Assembly: GCA_965200805.1 (NCBI GenBank)
Contig: OZ241384.1
Coordinates: forward strand, 3,286,001 to 3,350,000
Origin: MPNP01 sp026709725
Lineage (GTDB): Bacteria; Pseudomonadota; Alphaproteobacteria; Rhodobacterales; Rhodobacteraceae
Length of the DNA: 64,000 nt
Direction of reading: 5' to 3'
The notes beneath the pieces were generated by a model. That model was not told where the DNA came from and made no database searches. It saw nothing but the letters and a program-made list of their open reading frames with translations. Shown one piece after another: positions 44,225 through 53,075 of the stretch. Every line of letters begins with the position of its first letter. Position 1 is the stretch's first letter. The translations under genes and the position numbers were made by a program.

Positions 44225-44920
44225 TTTCCGGAAGTCACCAAATTCTCCTGGAAATTCCTGTTTCCGGGGGCCAGCTCCCGGCCCTCCACAGCACTGGCAT
44301 GGTCGTCCCGCCATCCGGGGAGAATGGACTGTCCGATGCGTCGATCCACAGTCGGTGAAAAGCCAAAACACTGACAAGGACCAGTGATTGGTGCCGTCTC
44401 CCGAGCCACGACCTCCGACCAGATGATACCTGCCACGGCATACCCCCACCACGAGGTGTCATGGCCGCGCTGATACCGGATGCTTCGGAATAAAACAAGA
44501 AAACGATTCCTGTCACTGGCATCATTTTGGCCTGCCAGTGTCCATGAAGCATCTCTTCCATGCAAAACCGGACCTGAAGATTTTATGATTGATCATCCTG
44601 TCGTATTCGTGCGGGGAGACAGATTTTTTCTGCGTGTCAATTGCTGAAATCGGGCGGCAGGGGCGCCCGGATGGCAAGATCATCAATCCGGGCGACAGCC
44701 CGCAGACAGGATCCATTCCGGTCAGGTGAACATGAATCGGCCGCCGGATCAGTGAACGGTGTTTTGCTCCAATCACTGTCATTGCGGCCTGCCTGTTCAT
44801 GAACTTCGACCCCGCGGTATCAGCACGCCGTCACGGGCTGGTGTGCCGGCAGGTCAATGGTCCTCACTGATCGGGCGATCCACTCTGATACGGAAACAAT
44901 CCTCCGGGCCGGAAATCATC
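44225..44920. other. gene-free stretch between trkH and metZ
   Basis: Nearly 700 bases. Short frames exist on both strands but none has a ribosome site, composition or similarity that supports it. GC content is mixed. I see no repeat shared with the other transposon relics. Confidence 0.45.
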
Positions 44921-46108
44921 TCAAGGCGCTGAGCGGTCGAGGGCCTGCCTGAGATCGCTGAGGAGGTCATCAGGGTCTTCAAGTCCGATCGAAAGCCGGA
45001 CCAGCCCATCGGTGATGCCGATTTCGGCCCGTTTCTCGGCACCAATCCGTTGGTGGGTGGTGGTCGCGGGATGTGTGACAAGCGATTTACAGTCGCCAAA
45101 ATTATTTGAAATGCTTATGATTTTCAGATGGTTTATAAACGCAAACGCTGCCGGTTTTCCACCGATAATCTCCAGTGAGATAACCGTGCCACCAGCCGTA
45201 AGGTGACGCCGGGCAAGGGAAGCCTGCGGATGGGTCGCGAGATGCGGATAGATGACACGACGGATTTGAGGCATCACCTCGAGCGCTCCTGCGATCCTGA
45301 GCGCATTTGCAGCCTGTTGCCGGCACCGGATGAAAAGGGTTTCAAGGCCCTTGAGCAATACCCACGCGTTGAAGGGCGAGAGCGCGCCCCCCATATGCTT
45401 GTGGAAGGGCTCAAAGGTCTCTCGAATAAATTTCTCGGAGGCAAGCACCACACCGCCAAGACACCGCCCCTGGCCATCAATGTGCTTGGTTGCTGAATAG
45501 ACAAGAACATCGGCAAGGTCTTCGATTCCATCAAAGAAGAGCGGGGTGATCAGGGCATTGTCAACCACAAGTTTCGCACCGGCGGCCCGGGCCAGATCGC
45601 GCACAAGCGGCATGTCAATGATCTCCAGCGTCGGATTGGCAACCGCTTCAACAAAGACAACATCTGTCTCCGGCGTTATGGCTGCCGTCCATTGATCGGA
45701 ATCTGTGCCATCAACAAAGACAACCTCCACACCAAATCGCGGCAGGACAACATCAAGAATGTAAAGGCATGACCCGAAGAGCGCGCGCGCGGATACCACA
45801 CGATCACCGGCCTTGAGCAGCGAGAGAAGCGTTGAGCTCACCGCTGCCATGCCGGATGCAGTCGCAAAGGCATCCTCGGTGTTCTGGAGCGAGGCAACGC
45901 GTTCCTCGAACATGCGGACAGTCGGATTTCCGTATCGACTGTATGAAAAATGATTTTTGGAAGGCTCGGAGAAGCGGCCTTCGGCCTGCTCAGCTGATTT
46001 GTAGGCATAGCCCTGGGTCAGAAACAGGCCTTCAGCATTTTCGTTGAACTGGCTGCGCACGATACCGGAGCGGACCGCACGGGTTTGTGGCTTGTGTTCA
46101 TGTGGCAT
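44921..46108 (-). CDS. metZ: O-succinylhomoserine sulfhydrylase
   Basis: A 395-residue PLP enzyme of the Cys/Met metabolism family that makes homocysteine from O-succinylhomoserine and sulfide. Motifs: QGYAYKSAEQAEGRF near the N terminus, SRYGNPTVRMFEERVASLQ, ATASGMAAVSSTLLSLLKAGD (cofactor phosphate site), VVDNALITPLF, and the PLP lysine in YSATKHIDGQGRCLGGVV near residue 208. The QGY and FSRYGNPT wording fits MetZ rather than MetB. I examined the upstream region for a SAM-II riboswitch, common for this gene in alphaproteobacteria, and did not find one. Confidence 0.9.
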   Translation of the reverse strand: MPHEHKPQTRAVRSGIVRSQFNENAEGLFLTQGYAYKSAEQAEGRFSEPSKNHFSYSRYGNPTVRMFEERVASLQNTEDAFATASGMAAVSSTLLSLLKAGDRVVSARALFGSCLYILDVVLPRFGVEVVFVDGTDSDQWTAAITPETDVVFVEAVANPTLEIIDMPLVRDLARAAGAKLVVDNALITPLFFDGIEDLADVLVYSATKHIDGQGRCLGGVVLASEKFIRETFEPFHKHMGGALSPFNAWVLLKGLETLFIRCRQQAANALRIAGALEVMPQIRRVIYPHLATHPQASLARRHLTAGGTVISLEIIGGKPAAFAFINHLKIISISNNFGDCKSLVTHPATTTHQRIGAEKRAEIGITDGLVRLSIGLEDPDDLLSDLRQALDRSAP

Positions 46109-46253
46109 GCTGTCCCCCTCCCCGGCCCGTTCCCCACATCATGTCCGGATTCAATCAGGATCGTTTCAGACCTTCAATCGTCGGGTGTCATTTGCCCCGC
46201 GTTCAATGTATTGTGCCCGGACAGCTGCCATTATCAACCGCTCAAGGGATACC

Positions 46254-46958
46254 ATGACCAAACCGATTGATCTCCACTACTGGCCAACTCCCAACGGCTG
46301 GAAAATCACAATTGCACTGGCGGAGTTCAATCTGCCATACAACCTCCACCTTGTCGACATTGGCAAGGGAGATCAATTCGAGGAGGCATTCCTCAGACTT
46401 TCACCCAACAACCGCATGCCGGCCATGCTTGACCACGATGGTCCGGATGGTGCTGCGATCAGCCTCTTCGAATCGGGAGCAATCCTGCAGTATCTTGGTC
46501 GCAAGGTCGGAAAATTTTATGGGACAAATGAGCGTGAGAAATCCGAAATCGAGCAATGGCTGATGTGGCAGATGGGGGGTCTGGGCCCAATGGCGGGACA
46601 GGCCCATCACTTTCTCAAATACGCACCGTCACTGGAGCCACCACAGGATTTGCCCTACGCCAAGGACCGCTACCGCAATGAAGTCACGCGGCTTTACAGC
46701 GTTCTCAACAGACGCCTGCAGGACCGTGACTTTGTGGCTGGCGCCTACTCGATCGCTGACATGGCGATCTGGCCCTGGGCATCACTCTGGGAGGGCCAGC
46801 AACAGGATATTACAGCATTTCCAAACATGAAAACCTGGCTTGAGCGCGTCGGCTCCCGTCCGGCAGTGATCGCCGGTCGCGCTGTTGCCGAAGAAAAGCG
46901 CAGCGCACTTCAGACCGACAAAAAAGCGCAGGAGATCCTGTTCAGGCAACGCTCATGA
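46254..46958 (+). CDS. glutathione S-transferase, Nu/YfcG-like
   Basis: A 234-residue GST. The N-terminal thioredoxin-like domain begins IDLHYWPTPNGWKITIALAE, has RMPAMLDHDGPDGAAISLFESGAIL (cis-Pro and the ES glutathione-binding pair), then an all-helical C-terminal domain (EQWLMWQMGGLGPMAGQAHHF, YSIADMAIWPWASLW with the N-capping S-D motif). The TPNGWK start and WQMGG segment match YfcG/YghU-type disulfide reductases. AAGGGA precedes the ATG. It is divergent from metZ and convergent with ftsY. Confidence 0.92.
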   Translation: MTKPIDLHYWPTPNGWKITIALAEFNLPYNLHLVDIGKGDQFEEAFLRLSPNNRMPAMLDHDGPDGAAISLFESGAILQYLGRKVGKFYGTNEREKSEIEQWLMWQMGGLGPMAGQAHHFLKYAPSLEPPQDLPYAKDRYRNEVTRLYSVLNRRLQDRDFVAGAYSIADMAIWPWASLWEGQQQDITAFPNMKTWLERVGSRPAVIAGRAVAEEKRSALQTDKKAQEILFRQRS

Positions 46959-46972
46959 GACAGCGCACGGGT

Positions 46973-48019
46973 TCAGGACTCAGCGTCTGACGCTGTCAGC
47001 GCAAGCGCGAAGTCCCGGGCATCAAAATCGGTGAGATCCTCCACGCCCTCACCGATGCCGATGGCATGAATTGGCAGGCCGAAGCGGTCGGAAATCGCAA
47101 CCAGAATTCCACCCCGTGCGGTTCCGTCAAGCTTGGTCATGACCAAACCGCTGACCGCGGCAATTTCATGAAAAACGGCAACCTGATTGAGTGCATTTTG
47201 TCCGGTGGTTGCATCAACAACGAGCAGTGTCTGATGCGGGGCGGCAGCATCAAGTTTTCTCAGCACCCGGATGATCTTCGCCAACTCATTCATGAGATCC
47301 TTGCGGTTCTGCATGCGACCGGCTGTATCAATCAGCAGCACGTCAGCTCCAGCAGCCTGCGCCGCCCTGAACCCGGCATAAGCGACGGATGCAGGGTCGG
47401 CTCCGAGCGAACCTGTCACAACCGGAACACCAACCCGCTCGCCCCAGATTTGCAACTGTTCAACAGCCGCTGCCCGAAACGTATCAGCGGCGGCAATCAT
47501 GACGGCCTGTCCTGCCTTCCGGAACCGTGATGCCAGTTTGCCAATCGTGGTTGTCTTGCCTGAGCCATTAACACCAACCATGAGGATGACATGCGGACGA
47601 TCAGCACCGGTTGCAAGTGGCATTTCAACCCGTGACAATCGGTCGGCAAGATCATCTGCAAGGTGTTGCCGGACTTCAGCGGCTGTCACATGCCGACCCA
47701 GGCGACGCCCGGCCAGCCCTTCGGCCAGATGGCGGGAGGTTTCCGCTCCCATGTCAGCCATGATCAGCAACTCTTCAATTTCCTCACGCATGGCAGAGTC
47801 CATGCGGCGGCTGAGTGGATTGCGAAGTTTCCCCAAACCGGATGCAAGCCGGCCAATCATGCCCTCCGATCTCTCCCGGGATGCAGGCGGGACCGCTTCA
47901 GGAAGGTCGGACTCCGTTCTCTCATCATCCTGACCTGCTGCAACAACGGCATCAAGGCCGCTTGCAAGCCCCGAGGATGACCTGCTGAGACGTTTCCTCA
48001 GCCTGTCGAGGAGAGACAT
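46973..48019 (-). CDS. ftsY: signal recognition particle receptor FtsY
   Basis: FtsY docks SRP-ribosome complexes at the inner membrane. The 348-residue protein has a short acidic N-terminal part, the N domain, and the G domain with GVNGSGKTTTIGKLA near residue 147, AADTFRAAAVEQLQ, LIDTAGRMQNRKDLM, TKLDGTARGG near 293 and GIGEGVEDLTDFDA. The reduced acidic A domain is usual in alphaproteobacteria. Confidence 0.96.
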   Translation of the reverse strand: MSLLDRLRKRLSRSSSGLASGLDAVVAAGQDDERTESDLPEAVPPASRERSEGMIGRLASGLGKLRNPLSRRMDSAMREEIEELLIMADMGAETSRHLAEGLAGRRLGRHVTAAEVRQHLADDLADRLSRVEMPLATGADRPHVILMVGVNGSGKTTTIGKLASRFRKAGQAVMIAAADTFRAAAVEQLQIWGERVGVPVVTGSLGADPASVAYAGFRAAQAAGADVLLIDTAGRMQNRKDLMNELAKIIRVLRKLDAAAPHQTLLVVDATTGQNALNQVAVFHEIAAVSGLVMTKLDGTARGGILVAISDRFGLPIHAIGIGEGVEDLTDFDARDFALALTASDAES

Positions 48020-48101
48020 GGAGGATTCACATGCATTTCGAGAAGACAGTCGCCCGGTGACGCCACCGCGTCTGATATGTCCGGGAGCGGTTCACAATCA
48101 C

Positions 48102-49541
48102 TCAGGTTTCCGCTGTGTCCTGAAGGGAGATCCGGCCGTCATGGAATTCAATTTCAAGACCGGATGGATCCTGCACCGCAGAGCGCGAGTCACGGATCGT
48201 TCCGTTTTCCCGAATAACAGCGTAACCCCGTCGCAGCGTATTGCGATAACCGAGTGTATCAAGCAGCCGTCGCAGATTGCCCTGATGGGCTGAACGCTGT
48301 GCCATCACCGTCTCGACAGCACTGTTCACATCCTGCGTTTTCTGAACCAGAATGTCCTGCAGCCCTGTCAGGCACCGGTGGATCATCTCGGGCCTGATCT
48401 GCCGTCGTGATATCGCAAGACGCTCATGCAGACGGGTCATCAGCCCCGGTGCATGAAGTCTCTGATTCAAAAGCGTGATTCCGTTGCGACGGGTATCAAG
48501 GCTGATACCCAGTGATCGCGGAATCCGTTCGGCCAGCATATCATAATGCTGAGTCTCCCGCGCAAGGACAGAATCAGTGTTTGGAATCCTCTTGCCGATA
48601 TCAACAACACGTTGCTGACTTTTCTTGAGATCCCCGCACCAGTTTCTGATGATAATCTGTCTGGACTCCTGAATCCTCCGGCGGAGGTCAGCCAGGACCG
48701 GCAGCGCCAGCTCAACCGCCGCTGTCGGCGTGGGTGCGGACCGGGTTGCCGCGCTGTCAATCAGGGTTGTGTCTGTCTCATGACCGATGGCTGCAATGAG
48801 CGGAATTTCACTGTTCGCTGCGGCACGGACAACCGATTCGTCGTTGAAGCCCAGGAGATCCTCAAAAGACCCTCCTCCCCGGGCAACAATGATAAGATCA
48901 GGTCGCGTAAAGCAACCCGATTCCGGGACCGTGTTAAATCCTTCAATCCCTCTGACAACATCAGTCGGGCAGGCGCCACCCTGGACAGCGGCCGGCCAGA
49001 TGGTGACCGGGAGCGGGCAGCGATCTGCAACCCGGTGCATAATATCGCGGATCACTGATCCGGATGGCGATGTCACGACACCGAGATGGCGAGGCAGGGC
49101 GGGAAGTGATTTGTCCCGCTGGAGATCAAAGATGCCCTCGGCGCGCAGTCGAACCTTCAGGGCTTCAATTTCTGCCAATATGGCACCCTGACCCGTCCGC
49201 ACAGCATCCGAGACGATGATCTGGTAGCGCGAGGTGCCGGCATAGGTCGTGAGCTTTCCCGTCAGACATACCCTGCATCCTTCTTCCAGCACGACACTGG
49301 CAATGGCCGGATTCCTGCGGGCCGTTGACGACCACACGATCGCATTCAGGGTATCGTTGCCCTCTTTGAGTGAAAAGTAAATATGTCCCGAAGGTGCCTG
49401 TTTGCTGCTTGAGATCTCACCAATCACCCGGATATGGGAGAATGCCGCCTCAACGCTGTGCCGGATGCGACGGGAGAGTTCGGAGACGGAGTATTCGCCG
49501 ACATTGCTCCCGGGCGGACCGATACCAGGATCGCTGTGCAT
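48102..49541 (-). CDS. xseA: exodeoxyribonuclease VII large subunit
   Basis: XseA with XseB degrades single-stranded DNA. The 479-residue protein starts with an OB-fold (EYSVSELSRRIRHSVEA, VIGEISSSKQAPSGHIYFSL). The catalytic domain has GVVTSPSGSVIRDI, DLIIVARGGGSFEDLLGFND, IPLIAAIGHETDTTLID and AATRSAPTPTAAVELA. The C-terminal coiled coil ends with TLGYRNTLRRGYAVI. xseB is not in the window. Confidence 0.96.
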   Translation of the reverse strand: MHSDPGIGPPGSNVGEYSVSELSRRIRHSVEAAFSHIRVIGEISSSKQAPSGHIYFSLKEGNDTLNAIVWSSTARRNPAIASVVLEEGCRVCLTGKLTTYAGTSRYQIIVSDAVRTGQGAILAEIEALKVRLRAEGIFDLQRDKSLPALPRHLGVVTSPSGSVIRDIMHRVADRCPLPVTIWPAAVQGGACPTDVVRGIEGFNTVPESGCFTRPDLIIVARGGGSFEDLLGFNDESVVRAAANSEIPLIAAIGHETDTTLIDSAATRSAPTPTAAVELALPVLADLRRRIQESRQIIIRNWCGDLKKSQQRVVDIGKRIPNTDSVLARETQHYDMLAERIPRSLGISLDTRRNGITLLNQRLHAPGLMTRLHERLAISRRQIRPEMIHRCLTGLQDILVQKTQDVNSAVETVMAQRSAHQGNLRRLLDTLGYRNTLRRGYAVIRENGTIRDSRSAVQDPSGLEIEFHDGRISLQDTAET

Positions 49542-49568
49542 GATGGTCGCTCCGACTGATGACGGTGG

Positions 49569-49892
49569 TCAGATCTGCTTCTCCGGCATCTGCACGACCA
49601 GCCCATCAAGATCATCGGTGACCTGCAACTGGCAGGTCAGACGCGACCTGACAGGATTGCGCTCCCACGCAAAATCCAGCATATCCTCTTCCATGATTTC
49701 CATGACCGGCAACCTGTCAACCCATTCATCTGCAACATAAACATGACATGTCGAGCACGCACAGGCTCCACCGCAATCGGCATCAATGCCGGGAATACCG
49801 TTATCCCGTGCTCCCTCCATGACCGTCAGCCCATTCGGAACATCAATCACATGCGGTGTCCCGTTAAATTCTATGTAAGTGATCTTTGCCAT
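49569..49892 (-). CDS. adrenodoxin-type 2Fe-2S ferredoxin
   Basis: A 107-residue electron carrier. Cluster ligands follow the vertebrate/ISC-type spacing C-x5-C-x2-C-x37-C: Cys40, Cys46, Cys49 and Cys87 within DADCGGACACSTCHVYV and RSRLTCQLQV. The acidic EIMEEDMLDFA segment is the partner-docking helix of adrenodoxin-like proteins. Likely roles are Fe-S assembly or P450/dioxygenase reduction; no isc or P450 genes are adjacent to decide between them. Confidence 0.93.
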   Translation of the reverse strand: MAKITYIEFNGTPHVIDVPNGLTVMEGARDNGIPGIDADCGGACACSTCHVYVADEWVDRLPVMEIMEEDMLDFAWERNPVRSRLTCQLQVTDDLDGLVVQMPEKQI

Positions 49893-50028
49893 GCTCCGCT
49901 TTCACGATTGCGCCCCATCCCGCACTGATCGACTGTTGCAGTCAAGCATGCGGACGGCAGACGGCTATATAGAAATCCCGGCCCGCTTGCCAACACATTT
50001 TACGTCACCCTTCACATCACACCCCGAT
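49893..50028. other. short spacer between the ferredoxin and TerB/DnaJ genes
   Basis: A 136-base gap between two minus-strand genes. It probably holds the ferredoxin promoter. No hairpin terminator is evident. Confidence 0.35.
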
Positions 50029-50808
50029 TCATTTCATCCCTCTCCGGGCCTTGATGGCATCATAGGCATTGTTGGCGTTTGCCATCTTGTGATTGCAGAG
50101 TGCGATGAACTCTTCCGGCATCCCCTTGGCAACCGCCACATCCGGGTGCGACTCCCTGATGATCTTGCGATAGGCCGACCGGACCTCATCATCTGATGCA
50201 TCGGCGGATACTCCGAGAACCTCGTAAGGATCGGAAGGACCCGCCGCTGGACCGGGGGCGATTGAAAACCCTGCTTCAATCTGTCGCAGCTCTGCCTGAG
50301 AGAAACCGAAGCACTGCGCCACACCGGCCATGAACTTCCGCTCATTCGGATGGTACCATCCGTCACAGGTCGCAATCAGGATCAGTGCACCGAGAAGCTC
50401 TTCAAGAACCTCTCTTCTGTTCTGAAAAATCCCGGCGATCTGTTGTGCATAGGATTGGTAATCCGTCGTGTCTGATACAGCCTCCCGGAACACAGACCCC
50501 ATCGTCTGATCGGCCGATTTTGGCAGATTCAGAACCCGTTTGATTGTGGCGATCTCATCACGGGCCACATGTCCATCAACCTTGCTGAGTTTGGCGGCGA
50601 GGATAAAGAATGTCACGACCCAGGAGGCACTGCGAAGCTCCTCATCGCTGTGCACACCCGGACTTTTCAGGCGTTTCGTATCGTCAGCACCCCGCGTATT
50701 GCGGGCACGATCAATCCCATGGCCTGCAATCGCACCGAGCAGCAGCCCGATCGGACCACCAATTTGGAGCCCGATGTATCCGCCGATTATTTTGCCCCAG
50801 ATTGCCAT
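50029..50808 (-). CDS. DjlA-like co-chaperone: TerB domain plus C-terminal J domain
   Basis: A 259-residue protein. The N terminus has a glycine-rich hydrophobic segment (IIGGYIGLQIGGPIGLLLGA) like the membrane anchor of DjlA. The middle is a TerB-like helical domain (FFILAAKLSKVDGHVARDEI, LILIATCDGWYHPNERKFM). The C terminus is a J domain (DPYEVLGVSADASDDEVRSA with RESHPDVAVAKG, giving the HPD tripeptide). It should stimulate DnaK at the inner membrane. I chose the ATG seven bases after GGGGAGA; the frame is open 34 codons further upstream without similarity. Confidence 0.9.
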   Translation of the reverse strand: MAIWGKIIGGYIGLQIGGPIGLLLGAIAGHGIDRARNTRGADDTKRLKSPGVHSDEELRSASWVVTFFILAAKLSKVDGHVARDEIATIKRVLNLPKSADQTMGSVFREAVSDTTDYQSYAQQIAGIFQNRREVLEELLGALILIATCDGWYHPNERKFMAGVAQCFGFSQAELRQIEAGFSIAPGPAAGPSDPYEVLGVSADASDDEVRSAYRKIIRESHPDVAVAKGMPEEFIALCNHKMANANNAYDAIKARRGMK

Positions 50809-50989
50809 GCTTCGTCTCCCCACCTGTACGTCATTGACTGCGCGTTGATACGTATGACAGGCGATTATATATCCGATTACCCACGATTCAGAAATATCAA
50901 TGAGAATCAATTTGATGTAATTATTTTGAATCAGTCCCTGTATGGGATGACAGATATTTCAGGCGATTGATTCCTGCGGACTGTCAGAA

Positions 50990-51720
50990 ACTCTGGCCAA
51001 TCAGATATGCAATCGCCCGTTGACAACTGCCGTGCCGCCATCACCCCGCCACCGGAGCAATCAAGGCCGAGACACTCCCCGCCATCCTGCCCGCATCGCA
51101 CTCCCCGGAACACCCTGATCTTCCCAGGGACAGTCCCGATCAGGTGCCGCCAGCCAGCCATCGCCCATCCATGACCCCGAATCACAACCCCGATTCCCCG
51201 CATGTCGGGATCGGCGCAAGCAGCCCGTCGACCTCTGTGGCCCTGTCAGCAATGCGGTCGTGCAAGCGGGACCATCAGGCGCCGTGCCTGTCCCCCATCC
51301 GGCAGGAGGCCGGATGGGGTCACGGCGCTGAGCGGGGAGGATCGCCCATGGGCGTCTCCAGGCGATCACGGAAGGGAAAGATCGCTGGCAGGGATCCACC
51401 GGGGCGGGTGCACCCTGCGGCCCATCCACCGAGAACAGCCAGCCATTCTGACCGACCGCACCCGCGCATCGCTGCGCGACCCCTTGCTTCAACCGGAGGG
51501 TGCGCCCTCTCCGTCTCCAACCGTGTCAGATCCTTTCCTGCGTCCAGCGGCACCCCTGCACCGATCACATGGCGGCGATCACCCGCACGGGAACTGCCCC
51601 GGGTGTCTGCGGCAACTGTGGCGCCAGCGGCTTGACAGAGACACACGACGCATGGTGGTGGCAGGGGCAGGGAATCCGGGAAAAATGGGCCCCGGCGGCG
51701 CATTCGGGCCATTCGGTCGC
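50990..51720 (-). pseudogene. decayed IS5-family transposase
   Basis: Minus-strand pieces in several frames keep IS5 order: MARMRRRGPFFPDSLP (compare QMARI.P.FP.S), DRRHVIGAGV (compare DRRVLSGI), DRIADRATEVDGLLAPIPTC, then RHLIGTVPGKIRVFRGVRCG (compare RH.IE..F.K.K..R.IATRYDK) near 51080-51140. Multiple frameshifts, no intact frame. Its 3' part is homologous to 22785-22930. The upstream end of the element lies next to the potD promoter region. Confidence 0.72.
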
Positions 51721-51761
51721 TGCCTGGGGTCGCGGGGCTTGCGTTGACAAGTCAGAAAGCA

Positions 51762-51809
51762 TTGGTTTATCGCTTTGGTGAGAATTTGGTTTATCGCTTT
51801 GGTGAGAAT
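51762..51809. repeat. 24-bp perfect tandem duplication upstream of potD
   Basis: Two adjacent identical 24-base units starting TTGGTTTATCGCTTTGGTGA sit between a TTGACA hexamer (51744-51749) and the potD ribosome site (AAGGAGAG). Seventeen bases after TTGACA is TTATCG, a poor -10 box. The duplication lies in the likely promoter or 5' leader of the pot operon and could alter its expression. Confidence 0.85.
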
Positions 51810-51832
51810 GTATCGCTGGAAGGAGAGTGAAG

Positions 51833-52882
51833 ATGCAACGGATGATTCGAAACGGACTGGCAGGGATTGCTGCCGTCATCATTGGCAGCACTGCGGGGCT
51901 GGCAGCAGGCAGTGATCTTGTTGTCCTGGATTGGTCGGGATTTGATGATGAGGGATTTTATCAGGGGTACCTCGAAAAACACGGAACCCCGCCAAGTTAC
52001 TCCTTCTTTGGCGAAGAGGAGGAGGCTTTCAAGAAACTGAGGGCCGGTTTTGCTGCGGATGTTGCACATCCATGCTCGCAATCAATATCCAAATGGCACG
52101 AGGCTGGTCTTCTGGAGCCGTTGCAGATTGATCGCATCGAACGCTGGGATGATGTCAATGCCAACATGAAGGAGGCGTTCAACTTCGATGGCAACTACTA
52201 CATGCTGCCTGTTGATTGGGGCACAACCGCGATTGCCTACATGCCCGACAGGATCCAGGCTGAGGATGTGGAAACGTTGCAGATCTTTCTGGATCCGGAC
52301 TACGCCCAACAGATCTCTCTCCCTGACAATGTTGATGATGTCTACGCCCTTGCCTTCCTGGCCACGGGTGTTTCAGATTGGACAACAGCAAGTGAGGATG
52401 ATTTTGCAAGGGCCTCGGCCTGGCTGCGGGATGCCCACAGGAATGTCCGGACTTATTGGCGTGATGGTGCCGAACTCTCGCAACTCCTTGCCAGCGGTGA
52501 AGTCTCAATCGCCTGGGCCTGGAATGAGACCCCGACAACCATGCGTCTTGATGGGGTGAATGTTGGCTACAACCGATCACCGGTCGAGGGATCATCAACC
52601 TGGTTCTGCGGCTATGTCGATCTTGCCGGTGGTCCTGGCGACGAAAGCCTCGTGTATGACTTCTTCAATGCCTGGCTGGAGGCGCGGTCCGCTGAATACA
52701 TTGTGAATGAATGGGGCTATGGTCACGGCAACCAGGCGGCTGTTGATGCACTTGGCTCTGATGTCCTTGATGCAGCAGGGCTCGGCGCAGTCTCGGTTCC
52801 AATTCTGTTCCAGTCACCGATGGACAACAGCCTTCGTGAAAAAATGATTGCAGAGTTTGAACTCATCAAGACCGGGTTCTAG
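51833..52882 (+). CDS. potD: polyamine-type ABC transporter substrate-binding protein
   Basis: A 349-residue PotD/PotF-like protein. A signal peptide (RMIRNGLAGIAAVIIGSTAG, cut after LAAG) precedes LVVLDWSGFDDEGFYQGYLE, PYSFF-like GTPPSYSFFGEEEEAFKKLR, HPCSQSISKWHEAGLLEPL, LPVDWGTTAIAY and VSIAWAWNETPT, which line up with spermidine/putrescine receptors. I chose the ATG eight bases after AGGAG; a GTG six bases upstream is too close to that site. It is the first gene of potD-potB-potC-potA. The exact ligand cannot be told from sequence alone. Confidence 0.87.
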   Translation: MQRMIRNGLAGIAAVIIGSTAGLAAGSDLVVLDWSGFDDEGFYQGYLEKHGTPPSYSFFGEEEEAFKKLRAGFAADVAHPCSQSISKWHEAGLLEPLQIDRIERWDDVNANMKEAFNFDGNYYMLPVDWGTTAIAYMPDRIQAEDVETLQIFLDPDYAQQISLPDNVDDVYALAFLATGVSDWTTASEDDFARASAWLRDAHRNVRTYWRDGAELSQLLASGEVSIAWAWNETPTTMRLDGVNVGYNRSPVEGSSTWFCGYVDLAGGPGDESLVYDFFNAWLEARSAEYIVNEWGYGHGNQAAVDALGSDVLDAAGLGAVSVPILFQSPMDNSLREKMIAEFELIKTGF

Positions 52883-52886
52883 CCCA

Positions 52887-52906
52887 GGGCCATGTCATCA
52901 TGGCCC
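52887..52906. terminator. intercistronic hairpin after potD
   Basis: GGGCCATG and CATGGCCC form a perfect 8-bp stem around the loop TCAT, five bases after the potD stop. A short mixed T-rich tail (CATCATCATTTTG) follows. It could partly terminate transcription or protect the potD message, giving more binding protein than permease, a common arrangement in ABC operons. Confidence 0.6.
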
Positions 52907-53015
52907 GCATCATCATTTTGTGATCGCGTGAGCCTGTGCGACCCGTGCCGGGCTCATGCATCTTCACCGGGTGCCTCCGCAGGTGCCCTGCAAGGTCATG
53001 GCTCCGGGGGATGAC

Positions 53016-53075
53016 ATGATGCAACGGGCAACACTGCCCCGGGCAGGGTGGTTCAGGCTGGCCTTTTTCATATGA
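53016..53075 (+). CDS. 19-residue ORF overlapping the potB start
   Basis: ATGATG after CCGGGGG opens a short frame (MMQRATLPRAGWFRLAFFI) whose stop TGA overlaps the chosen potB ATG as ATGA. It could be a translational-coupling leader for potB. Alternatively potB may once have begun here: the peptide reads like a permease N terminus, and a frameshift would join it to potB. Confidence 0.35.
   Translation: MMQRATLPRAGWFRLAFFI

Noticed and set aside
46109..46253. SAM-II riboswitch upstream of metZ
   Set aside because: The conserved loop and pseudoknot segments of SAM-II are not recognisable on the minus strand.
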